DNA from: Apostichopus japonicus
Lineage: Eukaryota; Echinodermata; Holothuroidea; Aspidochirotida; Stichopodidae
Reading direction: 5' to 3'
DNA: 64,000 bases
Assembly (NCBI RefSeq): GCF_037975245.1
Contig: NC_092571.1
Location: 19,984,917 to 20,048,916, forward strand
The stretch's first letter is position 1, and every line of letters starts with the position of its first letter. The notes below the pieces were generated by a model. The model was not told the DNA's origin. It did not search any database and saw only the letters and a program-made list of their open reading frames with translations. This document shows, piece after piece, positions 14,717 through 26,638 of the stretch. Both the position numbers and the translations under genes were made by a program.

Positions 14717-16379
14717 ACTTTCCCACTTTATCACTGACGTCATCATATACTGACGTCATCATACAACTCCCTTGTTACATGGTAATGATGTGAACACTTG
14801 GCAATAACTACCTCATGTGACATAACTGCGTAGACTATGGCTAAAAGGGGGAAAATTTCAACTTTTATGCCATATTTCATATAGTGTTTTTTCCCACATA
14901 ATTTTGAATAGTGACGAAATTATGAAATGTTAGTTGTAATTGTTGAATTTTGACCGTATTTTTTGTAAAACAGGTTAACCTTGTAAAAGATGCTAAAATC
15001 GTGTTAATTTGATAACTCTGTAGATCTGTAGGTCGTGTAATCTAGACTTAATTCTATATTCTATATTAGCAATCATATAATTTCAAATCATTTTGTTGAA
15101 CTAAAGCGACTACTTCCTTGTCTTTTTTCTATTTACGTTTCTGTCAATAGAAGTTGATTAGATAAATGTAATTTGGAAAACAAAATGACGTCTCTTTATT
15201 TCATATCCATCCTTTCCCTGAGGACCAGAGAGCTTGAATATTTACATAGAACAATATCAGTATTATAAGCTAGACAGGATATCACAACAAACATCTTCTT
15301 TCTTTCCCAAAAAAATCATCAGATCTCCAAGAATGAGTTGATAAACTGCAAACTACGCCCTTTAAAAGGTCTAAGAGCCATTAAGCAAAGTTTTAAAATT
15401 TAATGTAAACAGCAGGGAAGAAAAACTTTCCATGTAATTGTTAGCTACCGGCATATTTTGAAAGAAAATAAACATCGTTTTTATTAGGTCGCTAATAAAC
15501 CAAATCTCCATATCAATACATGTCTTCCAATGGTTAGTTTTGTAACATTACCCACGTCATAAAATAAATACCTCTTTTAAATGTAGATCTACTGTTGTGC
15601 GTATAAGATTTTTTGTTGTTGTAATAGTCATGCTATATCACAATTATAAATAACAATGGTATTGAAAACAGCTACATCAGTGAAAAAAAGGGCAATTTTA
15701 TTATTTTAACTTAAGAATGTCGTTTATCGAATGGTAAGTAAATTAAGTTTTCGTAAGCGAATTGGAGAGTAAATTTCATAAACTAAAGTAAGTTCATAAA
15801 TTTAACAGATTCAAAAAAAAAAATTAATTTATACGTAATTGCAATAAATAGTGTTCTTCAGCATATATGTTACATAATTTCTATTTTGGGTTACATAAGC
15901 GTACCTAAACCATTCATCAGGATTTCACTTTGATAGTTTTTGGCCTATTTTTTAAAAACATTTCATTGAATCTTTGCCATCTACAATGTTGTATTTTTAG
16001 ATTGGCTTATTGAGGAATGTTTGCCCCAAACTGAGAGCTAAGGGTTTATGTTCTATGAAATCAACTAAAAAGTGTCCATGCCATTTTACAAGACAAGATA
16101 CGAGACGTGCTGATGATCTCTATAGGGAGCTATGACGTCATATGTTTATTATCTGTTTTCTTTCCCGAGAGACTTCGAAATGCTGATTTTGGCGTAACGT
16201 CGTCATGATCCCACGGTTGTGGTTTCACTGTAAGTGGGACAGGGTGGGAGAGGGGGAGGGGGTAAGTTGGACGGGGGAGGGGTTGAGAGTGGATTATGTT
16301 GTTTGTTATTGGTGCTTACACGGCTAAAGTTTGATTGACTTTTTGCTTTATAAAAAAAAGTTCTCTTTCAACAGGAATT

Positions 16380-16530
16380 ATGCCACTGTACGTAATGTCA
16401 TAATCACATGCATGGTGTCAGTCTCAATGTAACGGGTATACTTGGGGGGGGATGAAAGTGTCTAGTGGTGTGAACTATTATTTTAATGTTGTCGTCCATG
16501 TTCTTACACAATATTAATTCTTGATGATAA
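16380..16530 (+). repeat. Degenerate copy of the 27.3/56/57-kb short repeat
   Basis: Shares, in order, CAGTCTC.ATGTAA, a G-run, GATGAAAGTG and TCC.TGTTCTT with the elements at 27278-27464, 56054-56250 and 56889-57136. Similarity is by eye and patchy, so the boundaries are approximate. Confidence 0.3.
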
Positions 16531-17184
16531 AATGAGAATCATGTCACTTGTAGTCATGAAAGAATTCCAGACACTGGAAATAGATTCACAAGTCAAATAT
16601 GACATGAGTCAGCAGATATATATACGGCTCCCGGTTAATATGTATTTTAAATTCAACCACCCTGTTAGTTATATTACAGTCAAGAGTTGAAGTGAGAAGC
16701 AGAGAGAAAGGAAGAAAGCCCCCCCTCCAGCCCCCCCCCCCCACCAAATACGATTTCTTGTATATTGCTTGTGTATTTACCTAAATATTAACCACGTCTG
16801 TCAACTTTGGTATTTTGTAAATATTTGCATGTAAATAGTCTTAAGCAAAGCAATGAATATATATATATACAGAATATTGTCCGAGGAGAATGAGTGGATT
16901 TACAAGCGGAATTATTGTTATATCGTATGCGCATCAATTCCAAATGTAACGTGTGTAACATAATTGCAAGTTTTATTAACTCTTTGAAGGTAATCGGAAT
17001 ATAGCCTATCGAAGGTTGTGAAGTGTAATATGTCTATTTGATTTACATTAGGGTATTGCAGACACGTAATTAATATCATCGTTCAGTGTCTCGCATATAA
17101 ATATATATACTTGCACTTGAGACTTTGGGTGACATTTGCCCAGTCTGCTTTAGTTTTCTGGTTCATAACCTGCAGAAGCAGACT

Positions 17185-17201
17185 CCCCCCCCCCCCCCCC
17201 C
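17185..17201. repeat. Poly(dC) run, 17 nt
   Basis: One of the two longest uninterrupted C/G runs in the window. Comparable runs are at 19717-19731 (15 C) and 22578-22593 (16 G). Confidence 0.95.
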
Positions 17202-19002
17202 TCCTCGTCGCATTGTGTGACAATCATTCTACGGTAGTGTTTCTTATACGCCTGGTATTTTTTTTTTTTTTTTCAATCTAGACATGACAACCGCCAAAAT
17301 GAGGGTTCAGACTTCCAGACGTATTTAACAAAAAATTATAAATTAATTCATCTAAGAATGACATTTTCAACTTTATTGTTCAGCTTAAATGGTAAAACGG
17401 GAAGAACATACAAAACAAACAAACAATAAAGAAAGAAAGAAAGAATGGAAGAAAGAACAATTTTAAAGAGATAAAACGGCTTGTTGATGATTAAGTACTT
17501 CAGAATCGAAAGTCAACCAACATTGCTATGATATATTCAATCTCCCCATCGCACTAAGGGTATTTCATGTAATTTTTGGTCGCTTTAAGTGACCGCATGC
17601 ATATATTACTAGTCGAGAAGCATTCACTTCCCTTCCAACTCAGTGCCGCTTAGCGAATGGTAGGTGTCACTATGTTGAAACTAAATGACTGTTAAGTTGA
17701 TTCAAAGTTTCTGTGCCGATGGGCTTGATTCAAAGATCACAAAATCTGGGAAAGTATTTCTCTTTTTTGTTAAATCTAACGTTTCATCTCCCTTTTGAGC
17801 GTTTTGTTGCATGGTGATATAATGACGTCATAGCCATATGACGTCAGTAAATTGCAGACAGAGCTATATAGAGCTGGGTATTTGGTGTATATCCGCTAGC
17901 CTATAAGCTGTATTATATGCACGGTATAGGATCTTATAAGGTTAGGCTACTGACTCGCTCATTCAACGCGATTCAGCATACAACAATACTCACTTCCAGG
18001 ATGAATTTTGTAGCGCCATCACCTGCTGCGTTTTGGCGCTGTAACACATCACTCTGTGGTGTAGCTCTAGATATGATGGTAGTACTTATGGCGTAATTAC
18101 ATAGTCTCTTATGTACCGACAGTTATGCGCACTCTATATGTGTCGTACCAGTCAACACATGTACAATATGTGTCAGCTTCCTGCAGTCGTTTCTAATGAT
18201 ATTCCCCCTTATCACTGGATTCAAATGACGTAACTAAGAGATATTCTGAAGTGTTAGAAAGTATTTTGTTGTATCCATAATGACGGGTATATTTCATATA
18301 ATGAGAATGGGGCTGACAGGCAGTCTCTGTCTTGGGTAACCTTTTATGTAAAAGTACCCTGCCCATATGTGCAGCTTACACAGTTAATGAAAGCAACGTC
18401 TTCAGCCCTCTTGTTATATGCAAAGTAGGTTAGGTTATACGTTCCTTGACTACTAAAGTTTCGGTTGATCCAGGTTCCCTATTAATCCTTGTTAGTTAAA
18501 GGCAACAAACTCAAGAATATAAAACAACATGTTTGGACAATAATATAATAAACAGACAATCACCTAGTTTCTTTTCAAAAGGGGTGACGACGGAAGGCGA
18601 TAGAATTCGGCTGCCCTCCACCCCCCCCCCACCCTAACCCCCTCCCAAGCTGCTCTAACAGTTGTTACGTATATAGACTGTTATATAAGTAGGTGACTCC
18701 TAATAGTGTATAAAATCAACTTTGACACTTTTAGTGTTTGTACTAAAACTGCCAATGTTTACCTGACTGGCGATTGAAAGCCTTTCAAATGTTTCTTAAC
18801 TAATAGCAAAGCCAAGGCATACATTTTGTCGTAAATAGTTTATCAAAGGCATCGATTTTCTAAACAGAGAACCTCTAGAAACTAATAAAAAAAAAACTCC
18901 ATTTATTTCCGTATAGTTTCGACTCTGTGCCATTATTTGATAAACTTAAAACGACATGAGCCTATCCTTAGGTAAGATGAAATTGGAATTAAATTGAAAG
19001 CT

Positions 19003-19060
19003 TTAAAGAGCGCGGAAGAACCGGCCCCTTTTGAATGAAATCGTCGGAAAGGGGTCATCG
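19003..19060 (-). CDS. Candidate 3'-terminal exon, unknown product
   Basis: The minus strand carries a very strong acceptor: a long pyrimidine tract (19063-19100 read in reverse) ending TTTCGTTTAG. One frame after it reads DDPFPTISFKRGRFFRAL and stops. A second frame starting two bases into the exon stays open for 41 codons, so the frame is undecided. The family is not recognised. The acceptor is the main evidence. Confidence 0.2.
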
Positions 19061-20202
19061 CTAAACGAAAGTTAAAACAGAGAAGAAGAGGAAGAAATAA
19101 CTCAACTGTTCGTTTCCTCTTTATTTCAAATTGTTTGCCTTTTTTTTCAAAAGCAACCTTTGTGTTTCATCGGCAAGTTTATCGAACTTACCATGTATCA
19201 CTGGTGATTACCTTTCACTAGATTAAACTAAGAGACCCAGCAGACTTATTTACAAAGTGAAAGTTAATTGAGCTCTTCTCAGCGTTTTGGAATAGTACAG
19301 AAACTTGTTTTTTTCTTAATTAATCACTCGTGAACCGCAACTTTAAAATTGTCGACTCGTTCTTTATTCTATGAAAAGAAACTGAAAACTAACATTTTTC
19401 TTCTTTTTTTTTATTTTTTTTATACAAATGTATTTGAAACAATCTAAAACGGAATTATCATTTCTAAATTCCTTTACGTCATAATGCACTGAAGAAATCG
19501 AAAGAAAGAGTTCACATTTCTTTTCTGTTTTCTTGTCTTTACTTTTGCATTTGTCAACGAAAATTTCCAGTTTATCAGTTTCCGAGCCGAGATCAAGTGT
19601 TGTGTTTAAGATAAAAACGTTTAGTTTGGCTGTGTTTATTTGTTTATAGTACAAATTAAACATGATTAAGAACAATAATAAGAGTAGCAATGATGTAGAG
19701 TAGGGTTTCCCTGACTCCCCCCCCCCCCCCCACGAATCCCTGTGAATGTCAGAGTTGTCCACGAACACCCAACTTTTCGAGACACGATCTGAGTCATTAT
19801 TGTCACTCCACAACAATTTTCAAGCATGAATTTATGCTAACTTTGCTTCGTGTCAAAATGGAGGTCATCTGGAATTTGTAAAATAATAATAATTATTACT
19901 TTGGCCAACCTTTCAGTTACCTTCTCAGTTCTTTATCTTCACGACGTACTGCCATGCGTATACACCCAACTTCACCAAATTTCATGCGGCCTTTGTCTGT
20001 TTCATAATTCAGTTATTTATCACATGCACGGTACGGTACTAGTATGGGTACATATGCGTATGGAACGCTAATAGAGTTTGACTTTTGTACATTTCTAAAT
20101 TATATGATATATCAGATTTTAGTTCAACAAAAACAACTCTAGTTTTGACTTTCAGAAACGTATATTGTCATTAAAAGTCTATTTTCCCTTTTTTTTGTAA
20201 AG

Positions 20203-20369
20203 TTGTCTTTCGGGAACACTTAGGGGTTTTCAAAGCGGGTTATACCCCTGTCTCACTGGTAAAACCCTTAAGAGCAATCATCTACAGGGAAGGAACCCGC
20301 CTAAAAACCAAACCCGACGGTGACGTGAATGTTGAAACGGAGTTACCTGACATAAAAACTAACAAATAA
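20203..20369 (+). CDS. Candidate 3'-terminal exon, unknown product
   Basis: A strong acceptor (TTTTCCCTTTTTTTTGTAAAG) ends at 20202. Behind it one frame is open for 54 codons. It begins VFREHLGVFKAGYTPVSLV and ends with a hydrophilic tail KPDGDVNVETELPDIKTNK before TAA. An AATAAA hexamer at 20365-20370 overlaps the stop codon and could serve as the poly(A) signal. The exon would start in phase 1. No start codon is needed, so this is the end of a gene whose upstream exons I could not place. I do not recognise the family. Composition and codon mix look more coding than the surroundings. Confidence 0.4.
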
Positions 20370-21413
20370 AACTACCATTAATTCGATAAATCGAATAATC
20401 TGCTCAACAACAAAAAATCTTAAAAATTCTGTCATTTTCGTCAAATTCAAAATGTTAACCTGTTTTTCTACCCTTTCTTTTCATTTGATTGACAAACTTT
20501 GACAGGTAAAAATTAATATAAAAGTATCGTGAATCGAATATGCTATTTCTAGACTGCCCTTGGAGCTAATTTTAACGAAATTTCAAGGCTTGCAATACGG
20601 TCATTTAATGTTTTCTTGGAAGGATTATTATTATTTATATTTTTCTTAAAAGATAGCTTGCAGTCATAAATCTACTGTTAATTCATCAATGCCACATAGG
20701 TTGCAGAGGCGATACAAGACGTTATATATAAAAAAAACAAAAAAAAAAAACGTGATACAGATATAGAAAATAAATTAATTCACTTTTAGGGAAAAGAAGA
20801 AAATATTAATACATATAAGTTATACATGTTTTTGAAGAGCCTACAACATTCAAGTAAAGGAGTCTTACTTTGGTGCTTATTTCATTGAAAAATGAACGAT
20901 AGTTTTTTTTTTTCAATAGTTTTCTTTCGAGTTGCCATAGTTGAAAGAGAAACTTTCATTATTCAAATTTTATTCATTAAATAAATAAATTTGCTTCTAG
21001 ATGATAGCAAAACCGAATTAGCAAACACGAAAGATGGGCAGCTTTTTGTTCATTTTTTCCTTCATTTTCCTTCATTTTTCAACAGATATTAAAACGTTAA
21101 CATGTTGGGGAAACGGAAACAAACATTTTATCAAAGTAATCATATTTAATTATCATAAAAATTCGTGAATATTTATAAGAATTTCTGTTAATACTTTCAA
21201 ACTGAATAAGAGCACGTATAGACCTTATTTATCTTTAATCTCGTCAGACGGAACATTTGGAAAGTATGAACATAATAATAATAATAACCAGGGGATTTTT
21301 CGAGTAAGGTTGGATTTAATCACGAAGCTTTTGCAGAACATGTAAATTGCAATTACTAACTTACGTACTGCGTTTCTTAAATAAGTGTTTCGCTAATTCT
21401 TACTGTATGTGGA

Positions 21414-21427
21414 GTTTCCATGGAAAC
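21414..21427. promoter_or_regulatory. Perfect RFX X-box palindrome GTTTCCATGGAAAC
   Basis: Second exact copy of the 14-bp palindrome also found at 10181-10194. No promoter is assigned. Confidence 0.5.
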
Positions 21428-21721
21428 CAATGTTACATTGCATCTTATATTAAATCTATCAAACCAAGACTTTCTCGCAATTCGTGTCTCTTCTCTGTCT
21501 GTACACTAATTCCTGAAATGTGCCTGTCTGTCTCTCTATATTACAGCTGTTATTAACACGTAGGCCAGTTAATTCTGAAATGGGTTATATGTATTCTGAC
21601 TTTCATATTCGTGATTGGAAGATCATTTTGAGAGAATTTGTTGTGTTATTACTATGACAACACATTGGGACAGTTTAACTAGTGATATAGCACGCCTTTC
21701 CCAAATATACTATGTTCTCTC

Positions 21722-22033
21722 AGCCGATTCACACAGAGATTACAGTAACTACTGTAAATCTTAAAAGTTTTGTACCACAGTAAAAACTGGATCGTGCTGA
21801 CAAATCTGATAAATCGGTAGTATGTGCTATAAGGATTACAGTAAGAACTGAGGATATGTGTAATCTCAAAAAAATCCCAACAACTTGATTTGTTGGAATT
21901 GCACATATTCTCAGTTCTTACTGTAATCCTATAATAGCACATGCTACCGATTTATAGCACGATCCAGTTTTGACTGTGGTACAAAACTGTAAACTTTACA
22001 GTATTAACTGTGTTCTCTGTGTGTATCGGTTGG
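21722..22033. mobile_element. Fold-back (long inverted repeat) element
   Basis: The left arm (21722-21862) and right arm (21902-22033) are near-perfect reverse complements over about 135 bp. Shared landmarks are CCGAT.CACACAGAG at the outer ends, TTTTGTACCACAG, AACTGGATCGTGCT, AAATCGGTAG and GGATTACAGTAAGAACTGAG. The 40-bp spacer has its own hairpin, CCAACAA/TTGTTGG. There is no coding capacity beyond a fortuitous frame through the arm. It looks like a non-autonomous fold-back transposon or MITE. A clear target duplication was not found, and the ends may extend a few bases beyond CCGAT. Confidence 0.85.
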
Positions 22034-22627
22034 TTCTCTACATGTTTTCAATACTAGGAACATGTCACAATTCTTGAGGTTTCGAGCTCAGACATAGATA
22101 AAAAATAATCTGTTATTTTATAGTCCATCAAAAATCATGCAGAGCAGCTCAAATGAAACATGGCGAAGACTTCAAAGTTTACATATGACGATATAAAAAC
22201 GTCACATTAAATATGTTGGACACAAATTTTTCCCTATAGAACTGAGTGATTTCTTGTAATAATAGGAGAAGCAAAAAAATGGTTTCTTACCGGTTTCGAT
22301 CAGAGGTATCCAATTACGTATGCATATTGTATTGTTCAATTACAATATCGAAAAAGGTTACACACCAAAATGGATAAAATGAAGGGGGGGGGGGGTGTGA
22401 TGGGTCAGGGTGGCGATACGTTAAAACGTACCGGTACCGATCACGTGTAACCTTTGATGAATGTTCTTTTTTTCACATAAGAATGTTTGAGGTAAAGTTT
22501 TAACATCATATGCTTTTAGCAGACACCTCAAATACTCTTTCTTTTATTTTTGCCTTGAAACAATGCTGCACTTTGGCGGGGGGGGGGGGGGGGCGTCAGT
22601 CAAGATATTTCTGGATGATTCCATTGG

Positions 22628-22628
<1 letters not shown>

Positions 22629-22673
<45 letters not shown>
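22629..22673. repeat. (TA)22 microsatellite
   Basis: Uninterrupted TA units, 35 bp after a 16-nt G run at 22578-22593. Confidence 0.95.
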
Positions 22674-22676
<3 letters not shown>

Positions 22677-23298
22677 CGATGTCACACTTTGAATTTGCTT
22701 GAATTAAATTAAAATGTTTTTAATTCAATATATATTGATGAAGATGTTTTCAAAGCAAGGTAAATTAGTCAAAACCTAATGCCCGTTGTTCTTTCTGCCT
22801 CATCACCCACACGACCTTTCCCTATACGGCTGAAAACACAACAAATCAACCAATCATACTATTAGATTAAAATTCATTTGTTTTTTCTGTTTTATTTTCT
22901 GCACACCGCATGAACGATTTATGTCAAAGTCATACGACATGAGCTATGTTTCCCTGAACAGTCTGTCGAGAAATTGGACGTAAAATTCCAACAAAAAGCA
23001 GAAAATTGATTCGTCTATCCCAGAAAGCGGGTCTAAATAATGTTAAGGGTCAGCATTATTGATCACAAATAAGCTAGCAAGCCCAATAATGGTGTCCTAG
23101 CTCACAAAACAAAACGATACAGACAAACTGAAAGTTTTTTTTTCTTTTTTTTGAAGGAGATATTTTTTGGGTCTAACTGATCCCTTTCCATAAGCGGAAG
23201 TGAAAGTTACTTTTGTAAATTTACAACAAATTCAGCATACTTAAATTTAAGGATAACACTAATTATATTCCCCAATTTTTTTCATTCTTTCAACTTTG

Positions 23299-23394
23299 AC
23301 GCCATTACGCCGTTACGTCATTACGCCATTACACCATGACGCCATTACGCCATTACGCCATTACGCCATTACGCCATTACGCCATTACGCCATT
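23299..23394. repeat. 8-bp minisatellite, unit GCCATTAC, about 12 copies
   Basis: Units at the right end are perfect (seven in a row). Those at the left carry single changes such as GCCGTTAC and GTCATTAC. With an 8-bp period no frame is conserved, so it is not coding. Confidence 0.95.
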
Positions 23395-23632
23395 GCTTTT
23401 TAACTGTAATGACCTTTTCCATACAATACGGATTTAATTATGGTGTTTATTTTTTTAAGTACAGTAACGTTTTATTTAAATTTATAACAAGGAATAAAAA
23501 AGCTTACATTATTATAATGTCTATTAAACACGATTAACGTTAATTCGTGAGCAGACATATAACAATACAGTAACATAATGCATGTCATTCATTCATCATT
23601 AAAATGAATTTGTCTTCCTTATATTCCAACAG

Positions 23633-23815
23633 GACTATGCACCACTCGCAGATATCTTGCAAGATCACTACGCCAACAACCTCAGCATGGATAAGAGAAA
23701 ATGGTACGGCTGCCAGGACACTGTAATGGACTGGGTCAGTTTCCAACATTGCGTAAGGAAGAGGGCTGCAGCCGTCGCTCGCTTCAGACGTGACCTCGCT
23801 GACCTCACAGAGTAA
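23633..23815 (+). CDS. Candidate 3'-terminal exon, 60 codons, unknown product
   Basis: An acceptor CTTCCTTATATTCCAACAG ends at 23632. The following frame is open for 60 codons and ends TAA TAG. It starts DYAPLADILQDHYANN, has a tryptophan/cysteine-rich centre (WYGCQDTVMDWVSFQHC) and ends with a basic then acidic helix-like tail RFRRDLADLTE. GC-richness jumps sharply exactly across this interval compared with the flanks, and third positions are mostly C or G, as in the MICOS10 exon. No family is recognised. Upstream exons of this phase-0 exon were not found. This is the best-looking coding segment after MICOS10. Confidence 0.5.
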   Translation, partial: DYAPLADILQDHYANNLSMDKRKWYGCQDTVMDWVSFQHCVRKRAAAVARFRRDLADLTE

Positions 23816-23977
23816 TAGCATAAATATTCATAAAGGACACTTCTATGTACATAACCCCCCTCTACCATCCTGTTTTCGTCTAACAAAAAGAAATGTTCTT
23901 TCATAATTTCACCGTTTTGTCCTGATTATAGAAAGAAATGTTAGCTGGACAGTTGTTACTTTGCCAAGCCGTCGACT

Positions 23978-24106
23978 TTAGAAAGAATCTTGACCGCTTG
24001 AAACATAGATGATTGAACTTTTGTTCGTTCCTGTATTCATAACATCGCTATGACATTGTACCGCAAATGTCTTTGTGATTCCGCGCTTAACGCGTGTACC
24101 GTTCAT
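23978..24106 (-). CDS. Candidate small ORF or terminal exon
   Basis: An acceptor-like CTGAACGCAG is followed by an ATG-led 42-codon frame beginning MNGTRVKRGITKTFA and ending SSGQDSF. It is hydrophilic, unrecognised and short enough to arise by chance. Confidence 0.2.
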   Translation of the reverse strand: MNGTRVKRGITKTFAVQCHSDVMNTGTNKSSIIYVSSGQDSF

Positions 24107-24829
24107 CTGCGTTCAGTTTTCGTTAAGAAGAGCGGGAAAATTACCTGGATACTATCATGAAGAACTTATAAAAAAAATATATATATATCGACGACGGAAT
24201 GCACCACTTTTCACCTACTTGCCAATCTTTGTAGTGTGAAATGTGACCTGCAAATTTCAGATGGAGCAAAAAACCTACCTCTGTGACGTAAGGAAATCGT
24301 CATAAACGGTCCATTTTTCCCTCCCTTTTTTCGTTAAAGAACAAACATTCATGATTTAAAAATCATTGCAAGGAATCTTCAGAAGAGAGAGAGAGAAAAC
24401 AACCGACGTAAGCTTATCATTCAGAAAGGAATGACTCGGTACCCGGAAGAAAAGGAAGAAATAGATTAAAAGAGACAGAAAACTTGATTTTCTTGTAAAT
24501 TACTATTCACCGTCCTGAGTAATAATTGTGTTTATTGCTTCGTAAATGTTATATGGAAGCTACAGTTACTGTTGGTATTCAAATCATTCGCTCTACAAAG
24601 CAATGTACTTATTTTACGATGCGAAGAAAATTCCTTCTTCCTCATGTTACAGTTTAACAAACAAAACATTGTACTCCAATATTAGTATGTCTATGCTGCC
24701 CAATATATCAATCAAATAAAAGGTGTATGGAATCATATTTAATCATTTTCATTATTCTTGTGTTTTTATTATACTTTGAGTGTTAAATAATCTTTAAAGC
24801 AGGTGGCATGTACATAATTTGAAAGATGG

Positions 24830-25075
24830 AGTGGGGGAGGGAGGGGGTGGGGTTCAAAATTCAACCGACTGATGAAGGTAGGAGATGAAATAACATGGAA
24901 CCGCCAGAGATGAATAAAGGATTTTATGAAAGAGGGGTGTAGCCCAAGGGTCGTTGAAGCTGACTGCCATGTAGGGGCTCTGGGGTCCTGCTCCAAAAAA
25001 TAATCAAATTTAGACGATAATGGTGCATTATGAGGCATAGTCAGACTATGAATTAGGATTATAATATTATCTCTA
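24830..25075 (+). repeat. Dispersed repeat, copy 1
   Basis: Shares an ordered series of blocks with 42579-42790: G-rich GGAGGGAGGGG, a GGGTCRTTGAAG block, a GGGTC-TGCTCC or GGGTGATCC block followed by AAAAAATAATMAAATTT, and AGGCATA.TTAGRCTATGAAATTAGG. Divergence is high. Ends are undefined and no terminal repeats were seen. Confidence 0.5.
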
Positions 25076-25455
25076 AGCGACAGGTTGTGCTAATTAATAC
25101 TCGATTTGTTCGTGTGTCACTGAAAAGGTGTTGGACACCCGTAGCAGTGGTCTAACTCTTCCCCGGTTGAATTCAAAAACTCTTCGACTCACGGGGCCAT
25201 TACCCACGAACTCATCACCCCCCCCCCTCCTTGCACACGTCACTGGTTTATAGATGGGCTGTATTACCCCCAAACATAGTTAAACAATTTCATAATTGAA
25301 AGAATCTTGATAATTATCTCTTTGAGACATTCCAGGGGTCCAGCTGTGGAAGAGGAAGAGGGGGGGGGAGTAGTAAAATTCGGAAAGTCAAGCTGCTACA
25401 ATCAGACGACAAAACAAAAGAGTCGCTACCATATCTCTCTAAAAGCTATCTGCAG

Positions 25456-25661
25456 TGACAAGGTATACAGTTGTTAACAATTCCGCACAACTTTTCAAAA
25501 TTATTTTACTAAAGGTTCTCACCCTAAAAAATGAGATATCGAGGAGTCGGCGTATACAGGAGATAACAAATAATATTTGTATTAATATAGAAGAAAACGA
25601 AATGCTATGTGGCTATAGTGCACAACCGGAAAATATTAAACTGAGTAAAATCATTATGTGA
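25456..25661 (+). CDS. Candidate 3'-terminal exon, 67 codons, unknown product
   Basis: A pyrimidine-rich acceptor (ATCTCTCTAAAAGCTATCTGCAG) ends at 25455. The following frame runs 67 codons to TGA. It begins TRYTVVNNSAQLFKIILLKV, has a basic stretch ISRSRRIQE, and ends in a polar asparagine/glutamate-rich tail with CGYSAQPENIKLSKIIM. GTT after AAG near 25518 could be an internal donor that shortens it. The product is not recognised. AT-rich codons make chance openness a real alternative. Confidence 0.35.
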
Positions 25662-26638
25662 GTTTGTAACGTATTCATTGATAGGGCTAAAATTGATAAC
25701 ACCTAATCTATATACTCACTGCTTAAGCCAATAGGGTGTCACTTAACATCTCCTTCGTTATTCGTAATGACGGATTCTCCATTAACAGCAACTTCAAATT
25801 TGATATACCAAATGTCACTGCATCTTAATGTGGATGTTGAGGGACGCAGTTAATTCATAGTGGAGATTAACATTGTTAGGGTTTGGGGAATTGGACGTAA
25901 GTACTTCAGGTCACTGAGCCGACCAACTATTCACTTGTTTTGTAAAATAGTAAAATATTCTTTGAGTCTGCTTTCAACTTGGATCGACCTCCTTCAACTT
26001 GTTTTACAAAACACAGTTATTCCTTTGACCAAAACTTAGTGATGACAATGGTCCATACTTAATACACATTGATGTGTATAGGTGGTATTTAACATAGTAG
26101 TTGCCGGGTGCAGTGTCTAATGTCTTGTGAAAAAAAGAAAGAATACTATTGACTCCGAGGGAGTTCAAATGAAAAGCTACATGAAGTCAGCATTTCTCTT
26201 TTTTGACCTCGTGCTGAGGGGAAGAACATTTAAATGATATGCTTGGCAATGCATGAATGAGACTGTTTACTACTACAAGATACCTATATACACTGCACTC
26301 TGCGCGAGTCTCATGAGATGGGGTACGTCAGGGGGTACAGAACTGGGCTAATTAGGGGGCTCGGGAAAATGTGGGATAAAACATACATAGTACATTCTGA
26401 TTTTCTAAGTTTACATAAAGAAAAACTGTTGAGTTCAAAAAGGTGACCGGGTGACAGAAATATCCCCAAGGCCCTAACTGTCCCATGACGCCTCTGACTG
26501 CCATATATGGACCATGAACCCGCCTTAACCACAAAGTAGGTAACCTATATGCTCAACTGATTCCACCAAAACATGCTGAGGTGTGATTGGCTCTAGCAAT
26601 GATAAATAGTTCATTGAAAAGAAAACCATGGTGATTCA

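Larger units (their letters stand above)
14094..19002. other. Spacer, no supported gene
   Basis: AT-rich with a (TA)n tract at 14638-14716, C-runs near 16728-16740, 17185-17201 (17 C) and 18620-18629, and five TGACGTCA palindromes (14735, 14751, 16133, 17823, 17839). A minus-strand open frame near 17995-18160 ends at a good GTGAGT donor but has neither ATG nor acceptor and is not called. Confidence 0.4.

Noticed and set aside
17995-18160. Minus-strand open frame ending GAA/GTGAGT
   Set aside because: Good donor and protein-like end (RQNAAGDGATKFILE), but no acceptor or ATG at its start.
18628-18650. Telomere-like CCCTAACCCC
   Set aside because: Single short C-rich occurrence, no array.
19364-19816. 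150-codon minus-strand ORF, the longest in the window
   Set aside because: Contains Gly run from a C tract and long Lys/Leu/Ile runs from A/T-rich DNA; no domain or splice context.
21679-21942. 87-codon minus-strand ORF
   Set aside because: Lies across one arm of the fold-back element.
24241-24290. 27-nt microexon starting ATGGAGC and ending at GTAAGG
   Set aside because: Both splice sites look good, but it is too short to judge without transcript data.
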